DNA from: JBGTBQ01 sp041749275
Lineage (GTDB): Bacteria > Acidobacteriota > Blastocatellia > Pyrinomonadales > Pyrinomonadaceae
Length of the DNA stretch: 31,991 bases
NCBI GenBank assembly: GCA_041749275.1
Contig: JBGTBQ010000156.1
Location: 1 to 31,991, forward strand
Direction of reading: 5' to 3'
How positions within the stretch are numbered: the first letter of the stretch is position 1; the number at the start of each line of letters is the position of its first letter. A program made the translations under genes and the position numbers. Shown here in pieces: positions 24,101 through 31,105 of this stretch. The notes under the pieces were generated by a model that saw nothing but the letters and a program-made list of their open reading frames with translations, did no database searches and had not been told where the DNA came from.

Positions 24101-24816
24101 CTTCCTACACCTTCTCGAAGTGGATTCAGCAGACCGAGTATTTGAACGCGGCTGACCCGGAGCCGACCAAGATGATCTCGGATCAGGACGTGCCGCACCG
24201 GCTGGCGTTGACCGGCATGTACTCGCTCCCGTTCGGCAAGAACCGCGCGTTCGTAACAGACGCGAACTGGCTGACGAACGCGCTCATCGGCGGCTGGCAA
24301 ATTCAGGGCATCGTCGAACTCCAGAGCGGCTTCCCCGTCGGCAACCTGCCGAACGCCTTCCTGCGGAGCGGCAATCTGGCGATCAGTTCCGACGAGAGAG
24401 GAACCGAGCGCTGGTTCAACACCGCGGCCTTCCAGTCCTTCCTCGACTGGCCGACCTTCCTGCCGTCCGGCGTGACTCCGCAGACGGCGACGACGGCTCA
24501 GATCAACGCCGCGCAAACCGCCGCGAACACCGCCGCGACGCCCGTCTTCAACCTCCGGACGCTGCCGTTCAGGTTCAGCGGTCTGCGCCGGGATTACATC
24601 AAGAACGTGAACCTGTCGCTGCTCAAGGAAATCCACATTCGTGAACAGATGAGAGTGCAGCTTCGCTTCGAGACGATCAACGCCTTCAACGAGCCGTACT
24701 TCCCCAACCCGTCGCTGACGCACACCGCGTCCAACTTCGGAGGCATCAGCATCTCCACCTCCAATCAGGACAACTACGCCCGGCGCGTTCAGTTGGGCGC
24801 CAAGTTCCTGTTCTAG
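21166..24816 (+). CDS. TonB-dependent receptor with carboxypeptidase-regulatory domain (Oar-like)
   Basis: A 1216-aa outer-membrane protein. Signal peptide: [20 protein letters not shown], then [11 protein letters not shown]. Residues ~34-120 are a CarboxypepD_reg/Cna-B-like beta-sandwich ([20 protein letters not shown], then [20 protein letters not shown]). The plug domain lies at ~125-235 ([55 protein letters not shown]). The remainder is the barrel, ending in [11 protein letters not shown] with the terminal Phe required for outer-membrane insertion. GAGGAG 7 nt before ATG 21166 fixes the start; a TTG at 21151 is in frame. No SusD-like partner is nearby, as is usual in Acidobacteriota. It is presumed to import pectin oligosaccharides. 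A strong terminator follows. Confidence 0.95.
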   Translation: [1216 protein letters not shown]

Positions 24817-24839
24817 TCGGTTGCTTTTGGTTCTTTACC

Positions 24840-24887
24840 AGAAGGGATTGGATGGCTTTGACGAGTCGTCCAATCCCTTCTTTATTT
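24840..24887 (+). terminator. Rho-independent terminator after the TonB receptor
   Basis: A perfect 13-bp stem (AGAAGGGATTGGA at 24840-24852 with TCCAATCCCTTCT at 24869-24881), a 16-base loop, and a TTATTT run directly after. It starts 23 bp past the TAG stop. It is the clearest intrinsic terminator in the window. Confidence 0.9.
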
Positions 24888-24904
24888 CAAGCGTGCACGC
24901 CACT

Positions 24905-25105
24905 CCGCCGCGTAGCGGCGAGTGAATTTAGCCGGGCGTTTCAACGCCCGGTCAGCTTCGGGGGACAAGCACGGCGTCGCGTCAGCGACGCTTGAACCGG
25001 TAAGGCTGCGCTTGGTTCAGGCGTCGCTGACGCGACGCCGCGCCATTACACTGCTGACTCCCCGGCGTTGAAACGCCGGGCTAAACTCAGCCGCCGCTGC
25101 GCGGC
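24905..25105. repeat. Composite palindromic repeat, family F1, copy 4 (most complete)
   Basis: Fills most of the 351-bp gap between the TonB receptor and the next gene. The order is CCGCCGCGTAGCGGCG, GTGAATTTAG, hairpin CCGGGCGTTTCAACGCCCGG, central arm GGCGTCGCGTCAGCGACGC, a loop with GCTTGAACC and GGTTCAGGC, central arm GCGTCGCTGACGCGACGCC, hairpin CCCGGCGTTGAAACGCCGGG, CTAAACTCAG, and CCGCCGCTGCGCGGCG. All sub-palindromes and both central arms are present. Confidence 0.92.
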
Positions 25106-25167
25106 GAAGGCCAATGCGCGCGCCTCAATTCACGCACGCTCATTCTACATTTCGGGTAAGGTGCTCA

Positions 25168-27384
25168 ATGGTTTCACGTCGAAAATTTCTCGGAACTCTC
25201 ATCGCCTCCGGCACGCTCTACGGCTCGACTCTTGGAAGAGAAACCACTGCAAACGGTTCATCGCCAGAGTCAATCGCGTCGAGCGATGCCTCGTCAGTCG
25301 AATCTCAAAGAAAGAGCGTCGGGATTGACCGGGCCGCGCTCGTCAAGCGTCACAATCCGACCATGCGAGAGCTTGACCCGCTCTCGCCGCTGTCGCTCGG
25401 CAACGGTGAGTTCGCTTTCACCGGCGACATCACGGGCCTGCAAACGTTCCCGCGCGAGTATGAGAACGCGATGCCGCTCTGCACGATGTCGCAGTGGGGC
25501 TGGCACACCACTCCGCGCCCGCGCGAACTCGAAGGAAAATCGCTCCGTCTCGTCGAGTACGACACGCACGGTCGTGCGGTCGGCTACCAGACCAGTTCCG
25601 AAGGACAGGCGGAGCTTTTCACGTGGCTGCGCGAGAACCCGCACCGGCTCCACCTCGGACAGCTCGGCCTGCGACTACTGAGAAGCGACCGCGCCGAAGC
25701 GCGGATTGAAGACATCACCGATATCGAACAGATGCTCGACCTCTGGACGGGCACACTGACGAGCCGCTTCAAGTTCGAGGGACGGCCCGTCGTGGTCAGA
25801 ACCGCTGTTCACCCGCGTCTCGATTTACTGGCCGTCTCCATCGAGTCGAGCCTGATTGAAGGGGGGCGGCTCGCGGTGCGGCTCGCCTTCCCCTACGGCT
25901 CGCCGAAGATGCACGCCGCCGATTGGGAGCAAACGGACAGACATCAATCGAAGCTCATCAACCGAACGGCACGCCGCGTTGAGATTCAACGCACGCTCGA
26001 CGATGACCGTTACTTCGTCGCGGTCGCGTGGGACACACCGGCGGCGCTGTCGGTTGAAAAGGAGCACGCCTTTCTTCTAAAACCGGCGGCGCGCGGCTCT
26101 CGACTTGAGTTCGTCGCGGCCTTCTCGTCTCGCCCGCACGCTACCGCGTTGCCCCCGCCGCAAGCGACCTTCACGGCTTCCGCCGCGCACTGGCGACGTT
26201 TTTGGACGACGGGCGGCGCGATTGAGCTGACCGAAAGCCGCGACCCGCGCGCCACGGAGCTTGAGCGGCGCGTCGTCCTCTCGCGGTATCTGACCGCGAT
26301 TCAGTGCGCCGGCTCTCAGCCGCCGCAGGAGACGGGCCTCGCGGTCAACAGTTGGTACGGCAAGTTTCATCTCGAAATGCACTGGTGGCACGCCGCGCAT
26401 TTTCCACTGTGGAACCGGCTGCCGATGTTGGAAAAGAGCCTCGGTTATTACGAACGGATTCTGCCGGGCGCGCGCGCGCTGGCGCGTTCGCAGGGCTATG
26501 CGGGTGCGCGCTGGCCGAAGATGGTCGGCCCCGAAGGGCGCGATAGCCCTTCGCCTATCGGCCCGCTGCTCATCTGGCAACAACCGCACCCGATTTTTTA
26601 TGCGGAGTTGTGTTACCTCGCGGGCGGCGGTCGCCGCGCGCTCGAACGCTACCGGCGCATCGTCTTCGAGTCCGCCGAGTTCATGGCCTCTTATGCATTC
26701 TTCGATCAAAGAAGCGGGCGCTACGTGCTCGGCCCGCCCGTCATCCCGGCGCAGGAGAACCACCCGCCGCGCGAGACCTGGAACCCGACCTTCGAGTTGG
26801 CCTACTGGATTTACGGTCTGAAGACGGCGCAAGCGTGGCGCGAGCGTCTGGGGATGAAGCGCGATGCGACATGGGATCGCGTGCTCTCGCGTCTCGCGCC
26901 CTTGCCTGTGCGCGACGGCGTCTATCTCGCGCACGAGAACTGCCCGCAGACTTTTACGGAGCGGAACCGCGACCATCCATCAATGCTCGGCGCGCTCGGC
27001 TTTCTCGCGGGCGACGGCGTTGACCGCGAGACGATGCGCCGCACGCTCAAAAAAGTGATGCGGGAGTGGAAGTGGGAAGAGACGTGGGGCTGGGATTATC
27101 CTTTGACGGCGATGACGGCGGCGCGTCTCGGCGAGACCGCGACGGCGGTTGACGCGCTGCTCATGCCGGTGGAGAAGAACCGTTACCATGCGAACGGGCA
27201 CAACTGGCAGCGGCAGAACCTGCCCTGCTATCTGCCCGGCAACGGCGGATTGCTCTACGCGGTCGCCATGATGGCCGCCGGGTGGCGCGGCTCGCCGCGC
27301 ACGCACGCACCGGGCTTTCCAGCCGACGGCTCGTGGGCCGTCCGTTGGGAGGGGTTGAATGAGGCGCTGCTGCGACAGTTATAG
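25168..27384 (+). CDS. Six-hairpin (alpha/alpha barrel) glycosidase-like protein, Tat-exported, unassigned family
   Basis: A 738-aa protein. It starts with a twin-arginine signal (SRRKFLGTLIASG). Residues ~60-330 look like an N-terminal beta-sandwich (LSPLSLGNGEFAFTGDITGL). Residues ~350-738 look like an (alpha/alpha)6 barrel of the six-hairpin glycosidase superfamily: GLAVNSWYGKFHLEMHWWHA, WNRLPMLEKSLGYYERILP, GYAGARWPKMVGPEGRDSPS, WNPTFELAYWIYGLKTAQAW and EWKWEETWGWDYPLTAMTAA. The layout is reminiscent of GH65/GH95-type enzymes, but their usual signature motifs are not evident and I cannot assign a family. ATG 25168 follows TAAGGTG closely; the upstream frame to 25114 begins in repeat-derived sequence. 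The TAG stop shares its G with an F2 repeat. Candidate substrates are pectin-derived oligosaccharides. Confidence 0.8.
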   Translation: MVSRRKFLGTLIASGTLYGSTLGRETTANGSSPESIASSDASSVESQRKSVGIDRAALVKRHNPTMRELDPLSPLSLGNGEFAFTGDITGLQTFPREYENAMPLCTMSQWGWHTTPRPRELEGKSLRLVEYDTHGRAVGYQTSSEGQAELFTWLRENPHRLHLGQLGLRLLRSDRAEARIEDITDIEQMLDLWTGTLTSRFKFEGRPVVVRTAVHPRLDLLAVSIESSLIEGGRLAVRLAFPYGSPKMHAADWEQTDRHQSKLINRTARRVEIQRTLDDDRYFVAVAWDTPAALSVEKEHAFLLKPAARGSRLEFVAAFSSRPHATALPPPQATFTASAAHWRRFWTTGGAIELTESRDPRATELERRVVLSRYLTAIQCAGSQPPQETGLAVNSWYGKFHLEMHWWHAAHFPLWNRLPMLEKSLGYYERILPGARALARSQGYAGARWPKMVGPEGRDSPSPIGPLLIWQQPHPIFYAELCYLAGGGRRALERYRRIVFESAEFMASYAFFDQRSGRYVLGPPVIPAQENHPPRETWNPTFELAYWIYGLKTAQAWRERLGMKRDATWDRVLSRLAPLPVRDGVYLAHENCPQTFTERNRDHPSMLGALGFLAGDGVDRETMRRTLKKVMREWKWEETWGWDYPLTAMTAARLGETATAVDALLMPVEKNRYHANGHNWQRQNLPCYLPGNGGLLYAVAMMAAGWRGSPRTHAPGFPADGSWAVRWEGLNEALLRQL

Positions 27385-27453
27385 TCAGAACCGCCTGCGG
27401 TAGCGGGCGGGTGGTATCGTCGGCCCCGCCCGCTACCGCAGGCGGTTCTGACC
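27384..27453. repeat. Inverted repeat, family F2, copy 3
   Basis: Arms at 27384-27411 and 27425-27453, matching copies 1 and 2, around a 13-base loop. It lies between convergent genes (the six-hairpin protein and the metalloprotease-like protein); its first base is the last base of the TAG stop. It may work as a bidirectional stem-loop. Confidence 0.92.
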
Positions 27454-27463
27454 AGTCCTTATC

Positions 27464-28402
27464 TCATTGCCACCCGCAGCGATTCAGCGAGGGTGACGAC
27501 TGGGCGATTTTCAGAAAGCGCTCGGTGTAATTTTTCGCGTAGAGGTTGACGCTGAGTTTGATTCTGCCGAAGAGCGCGCAGCGTATGTTCTCTTCGGCGA
27601 AGCGGTCGCGGAGAAAGAGCATGGCGTTCGTCTCGCCCCAGTATTCGCGGTCTTCCCAGATTTCGACCGGCGTCCCGCCCATCTGCTCGACCAGCGCGAG
27701 CAGCTTGGGGTCGCGGACGTTGCGCCCGTTGCTCAGAAGGATTTTGTTATAGACGGGCATCAACTGATTCTGTCGTTCGTAAAGCGCGTGATCCATGCCA
27801 GACGTGCGCGTGAGGTGGCCGAACTCGTGCGCGATCTTGGCGGCGGCGAGGACGTGCCCATCGCCGGAGTAAGAGGATTCCTGCGTCGCCAGAGAGTTCA
27901 TCACGGGGTAATAAATCGGATTCGGATAGCCTTCGTGGAGGCTGGAGCCTAAGGTGATGGTCGCCGCGACGAGTTGGCCGGAATCGTCCCATTTGTACTG
28001 GCCGGTGCCGGCCCCTTTCGGGTTTTCACGCGTCATCTTGATGGTTAAAGAGACCTGCGCGTTGTTTTCGAACGTGGCCCACTGGCTGCGTCCGAGTTCG
28101 GTGGAGAGAAACTCCGTCTTCCATTGCTGATAACGAGCCTTGTATTTTTGAGGAATATCTTCCTTGATGCCGCCTTCCTCGCTACGGAGACGCTTGACGG
28201 GACGCGCGTCCATGTCCACGCCGCCGTGATAGGCGGCGACCGACGAGGGGAGCGCCCCCATCCATGATTCGTCAAGTTTCAGCGATTGATGCCCGGTGTG
28301 ACGCCGCTCCGACGACTCACGGGCGGCGAAAAGCCCTGATGGCAAGAGACAGGAGAGCGAGACGAGGAGGACGAACAACGAGGCACTGCGCGATAATCTC
28401 AT
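27464..28402 (-). CDS. Secreted zinc metalloprotease-like protein (HEFGH)
   Basis: A 312-aa protein with a signal peptide (MRLSRSASLFVLLVSLSCLL, then PSGLFAA). The central KIAHEFGHLTRTSGMDH contains HExxH, the zinc-binding motif of zincin peptidases. It lacks the metzincin GxxH spacing, and a third ligand is not obvious; the Glu in EYWGETNAMLFLRDRF downstream is a candidate. A region with GYPNPIYYPVMNSLATQESS precedes it. I do not recognise a named family. It is alone on the minus strand, convergent with the six-hairpin gene and divergent from GH2. Its link to polysaccharide use is unclear. Confidence 0.72.
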   Translation of the reverse strand: MRLSRSASLFVLLVSLSCLLPSGLFAARESSERRHTGHQSLKLDESWMGALPSSVAAYHGGVDMDARPVKRLRSEEGGIKEDIPQKYKARYQQWKTEFLSTELGRSQWATFENNAQVSLTIKMTRENPKGAGTGQYKWDDSGQLVAATITLGSSLHEGYPNPIYYPVMNSLATQESSYSGDGHVLAAAKIAHEFGHLTRTSGMDHALYERQNQLMPVYNKILLSNGRNVRDPKLLALVEQMGGTPVEIWEDREYWGETNAMLFLRDRFAEENIRCALFGRIKLSVNLYAKNYTERFLKIAQSSPSLNRCGWQ

Positions 28403-28732
28403 GTGGAAATTCCTCTGAGTTGTTAGGACATCCGGTAGCCCGGCGATGCGTGTGCGCCTGCAAACGTGGAGTGGTTACTTCTATGCCACTTTGCTCATCA
28501 AGTCAACGGTTATTTGAACGCGAAATCATATATTTGTTATGCGGAGTCATTGATGAAATGTCGTGCCGGCAGTAACGCCGGACGAAAGAGCTGCAAAGCG
28601 CGTCATCGGACGTTCAGTGATGGACGAAAAGGGAATGCCGCACGAGTAGCATCGTCAACTTTTTCTCAAGGCTGGTCGCGGAGACGCGAAATAGAAACCG
28701 ACACCCAGATTGAACAGTAAAGGAAGATGTCC
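28403..28732. other. Divergent intergenic region (metalloprotease-like / GH2)
   Basis: The 330 bp hold no supported gene. The stretch 28510-28560 is AT-rich; TTGAAC (28514) and TTATGC (28537), 17 bp apart, form a weak candidate plus-strand promoter for GH2. GCCGGCAGTAACGCCGG (28566-28582) is a small hairpin. AAGGAAG (28720-28726) is the GH2 ribosome-binding site. Confidence 0.4.
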
Positions 28733-31105
28733 ATGAACCGAAATCTCCGGCGCTCTGTCAGGATGATGCTGCTGTTGACGACGCTGTGCTGGCTGGCAAC
28801 GACGCCGGCGCGGGCAGCCGCCACTATCCCGCTCGCGGGCGAGTGGCGTTTCGCGCTGGATCGCGCGGACGCGGGGCTTCGTGAACAATGGTTCAGCCGC
28901 GCCCTGCCGGATCGCATCAAGCTGCCGGGCGTGCTTCAGTCGCAGGGTTACGGCGACGAGATCAGCGCGACGACGCCGTGGGTGCTTTCGCTCTACGACC
29001 GTCACTGGTTCCTGCGCGAAGCCTTCAAGCCTTACACACAAACGGGCAACGTCAAGGTTCCGTTCCTCTCTCAGCCGCCGCGTCATTACGTCGGCGCGGC
29101 GTGGTATCAGCGCGACATCGAAGTCCCGCAAGACTGGCGGGGCCGCCGCGTGGTGCTCTTTATGGAGCGCCCGCGCTGGGAGTCAACCGTCTGGATTGAC
29201 GAACGACAGGTCGGCTCCAACAACAGTCTCTCCGCGCCGCACGTTTACGACCTCGGCGCGCTCGCGCCCGGCAGACACCGGCTTACCGTCCGCGTGGACA
29301 GCCGGATGCTCATGCCCTACCGACCGGACTCGCACAGCGTCTCGGATTCCGGCGGCAACAGTTGGAACGGCATCGTCGGTAGAATTGATTTAAAGACGAC
29401 CACGCCGGTCTGGATCGAGGACGTGCAGGTCTATCCGAACGTTGAGAAGAAGTCGGCGCTCGTGAAAGTACGGATCGGCAACCTGACGGGCCGCGTCGGG
29501 CAAGGAACGTTGTCAACGGCTGGCATGAGTATTCCAGTCGCATGGGAAGCGACCGGCGGCAAAGCGGAACTCGAAGTGCCGCTCGGCCCAAACGCGCAAA
29601 CGTGGGATGAGTTCAGCCCGGTCGTCCACCGGCTCATCTTGAAGCTCGACGGCGAAGGGGCCGACGACAGCCGCGAACTCACCTTCGGTCTGAGCGAGTT
29701 TCGCGCGGAAGGAACTTACTTCGTCATCAACGGACGCAAAACGCACCTGCGGGGCACGCACCACGGCGGCGACTTCCCGCTCACCGGGTATCCTCCGACT
29801 GACGTGGAATCGTGGCGGCAACTCATCCGCACCTGCAAGGAGTGGGGGCTGAATCACATTCGCTTTCATTCGTGGGCGCCGCCCGAAGCGGCCTACGTCG
29901 CGGCGGACGAACTCGGCTTCTACATCCAGTCCGAGCCGGGCATGTGGAACGAGATCAGTCCGGGCACGCCGATGGAGAAGATGCTCTACGAAGAGACCGA
30001 GCGGATGATAAAAGCCTACGGCAACCATCCTTCGTTCGTGCTGCTCTCGGCGAGCAACGAACCCAAGGGTCGCTGGAAAGAATCGCTCCCGCGCTGGGCC
30101 GAGCACTTCCGGCGCGAAGACCCGCGCCGCCTCTACACGACCGGCACCGGCCACACCGACCGCGAGATACCCGACCCGACCGAAGGCGCGGACTATCTCG
30201 TCATGCAGCGCATCGGCCCGAAGATGCTGCGCGGCAACACGGCATGGTTCGGACGCGACTACCGCGCGTCGCTCGAAGGCATCAACATCCCCGTCGCCTC
30301 GCATGAATTGGGGCAGTGGGTCGCCTATCCGGATTACGACATCATCAAAAAATTCACGGGCTACATGCGCCCCGGCAACTACGAGATTTTCCGCGACTCG
30401 ATGCAAGCGAAGGGCTTGCTCGACAAGAACAAAGATTTCGCTTGGGCGTCGGGCAAGTATCAACTCGAATGCTACAAGGAAGAGATCGAAGCCAACCTAC
30501 GCACGCCCGGTCTCGGCGGTTTTCAACTGCTCGACCTGCGCGACTATCTCGGACAGGGCACGGCGCTCGTCGGTCTGCTCGACGCCTTCTGGGAGTCGAA
30601 GGGCTACGCGACGCCCGAAGAGTTCCGTCGCTTCTGCAACACGACCGTCCCGCTCGCGCGTTTGACGAAGCGCGTCTTCACGACCGACGAAGCGTTCGAG
30701 GTGGAAACGGAAGTCGCGCACTACGGCCCCGCGCCGCTCGCGGGCGCGGCGTCCCGTTGGAAAATCGTGGACGCGGGCGGCAAGATGGTTGCACAGGGCG
30801 CTTGGCCCGCGCGCTCGATTCCGCATGGAAACACTTCTATCGGCAAAGTCACGGCTGACCTGTCTCGGCTGAAAGCGCCGGGGGCTTACAAGCTCGTGGT
30901 TGGCGTGGACGGCGGTTCAAGTTTCGAGAACGACTGGGACTTCTGGGTGTACCCGGATTGCGGATTGCGGATTGCGGATTGCCCTTCGTTTAATATTGGA
31001 ATTTCAGATTTGAAATTTGAAATTTCAAAATTTCCCGACTCTAAGTTTTCCGCTTTTTGCTCGAAATCGCCGGATGAAACCGGAATTTCAAAAGGCGTAT
31101 TTTGA
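28733..31105 (+). CDS. GH2-family glycoside hydrolase, C-terminally truncated and fused to repeat/antisense sequence
   Basis: A 790-aa frame. Signal peptide: RRSVRMMLLLTTLCWLATTP, then ARAAA. A GH2 sugar-binding jelly roll follows (~30-220, AAWYQRDIEVPQDWRGRRVV), then an Ig-like domain (~225-325) and a TIM barrel (~328-620). Likely acid/base Glu443 lies in LLSASNEPKG and likely nucleophile Glu525 in ASHELGQW. Native-looking sequence stops at about residue 741 (DWDFWVYP). The last 49 residues come from a CGGATTG tract and the antisense of mutL. GH2 enzymes of this type normally continue past this point with further C-terminal sequence, so the 3' end is missing. AAGGAAG 7 nt before ATG 28733 supports the start; ATG 28727 is in frame. 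The substrate is probably a rhamnogalacturonan side chain, by context. Confidence 0.88.
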   Translation: MNRNLRRSVRMMLLLTTLCWLATTPARAAATIPLAGEWRFALDRADAGLREQWFSRALPDRIKLPGVLQSQGYGDEISATTPWVLSLYDRHWFLREAFKPYTQTGNVKVPFLSQPPRHYVGAAWYQRDIEVPQDWRGRRVVLFMERPRWESTVWIDERQVGSNNSLSAPHVYDLGALAPGRHRLTVRVDSRMLMPYRPDSHSVSDSGGNSWNGIVGRIDLKTTTPVWIEDVQVYPNVEKKSALVKVRIGNLTGRVGQGTLSTAGMSIPVAWEATGGKAELEVPLGPNAQTWDEFSPVVHRLILKLDGEGADDSRELTFGLSEFRAEGTYFVINGRKTHLRGTHHGGDFPLTGYPPTDVESWRQLIRTCKEWGLNHIRFHSWAPPEAAYVAADELGFYIQSEPGMWNEISPGTPMEKMLYEETERMIKAYGNHPSFVLLSASNEPKGRWKESLPRWAEHFRREDPRRLYTTGTGHTDREIPDPTEGADYLVMQRIGPKMLRGNTAWFGRDYRASLEGINIPVASHELGQWVAYPDYDIIKKFTGYMRPGNYEIFRDSMQAKGLLDKNKDFAWASGKYQLECYKEEIEANLRTPGLGGFQLLDLRDYLGQGTALVGLLDAFWESKGYATPEEFRRFCNTTVPLARLTKRVFTTDEAFEVETEVAHYGPAPLAGAASRWKIVDAGGKMVAQGAWPARSIPHGNTSIGKVTADLSRLKAPGAYKLVVGVDGGSSFENDWDFWVYPDCGLRIADCPSFNIGISDLKFEISKFPDSKFSAFCSKSPDETGISKGVF
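30954..30981. repeat. Heptamer tract (CGGATTG)4, family F4, at a sequence discontinuity
   Basis: Four head-to-tail CGGATTG units, the same unit as at 5136-5268. Left of it the DNA is GH2 coding sequence of high GC; right of it is AT-richer DNA carrying antisense mutL linker. Two unrelated genes lose their C-terminal parts at this tract. Confidence 0.9.

Noticed and set aside
28455..28470. CCTGCAAACGT shared by the GH2 upstream region and the araC leader (15994-16004)
   Set aside because: An 11-base match is expected by chance many times in a window of this size, and the flanks do not align.
28566..28582. GCCGGCAGTAACGCCGG as a terminator
   Set aside because: The stem is short, no T-run follows, and no gene ends just upstream on either strand.
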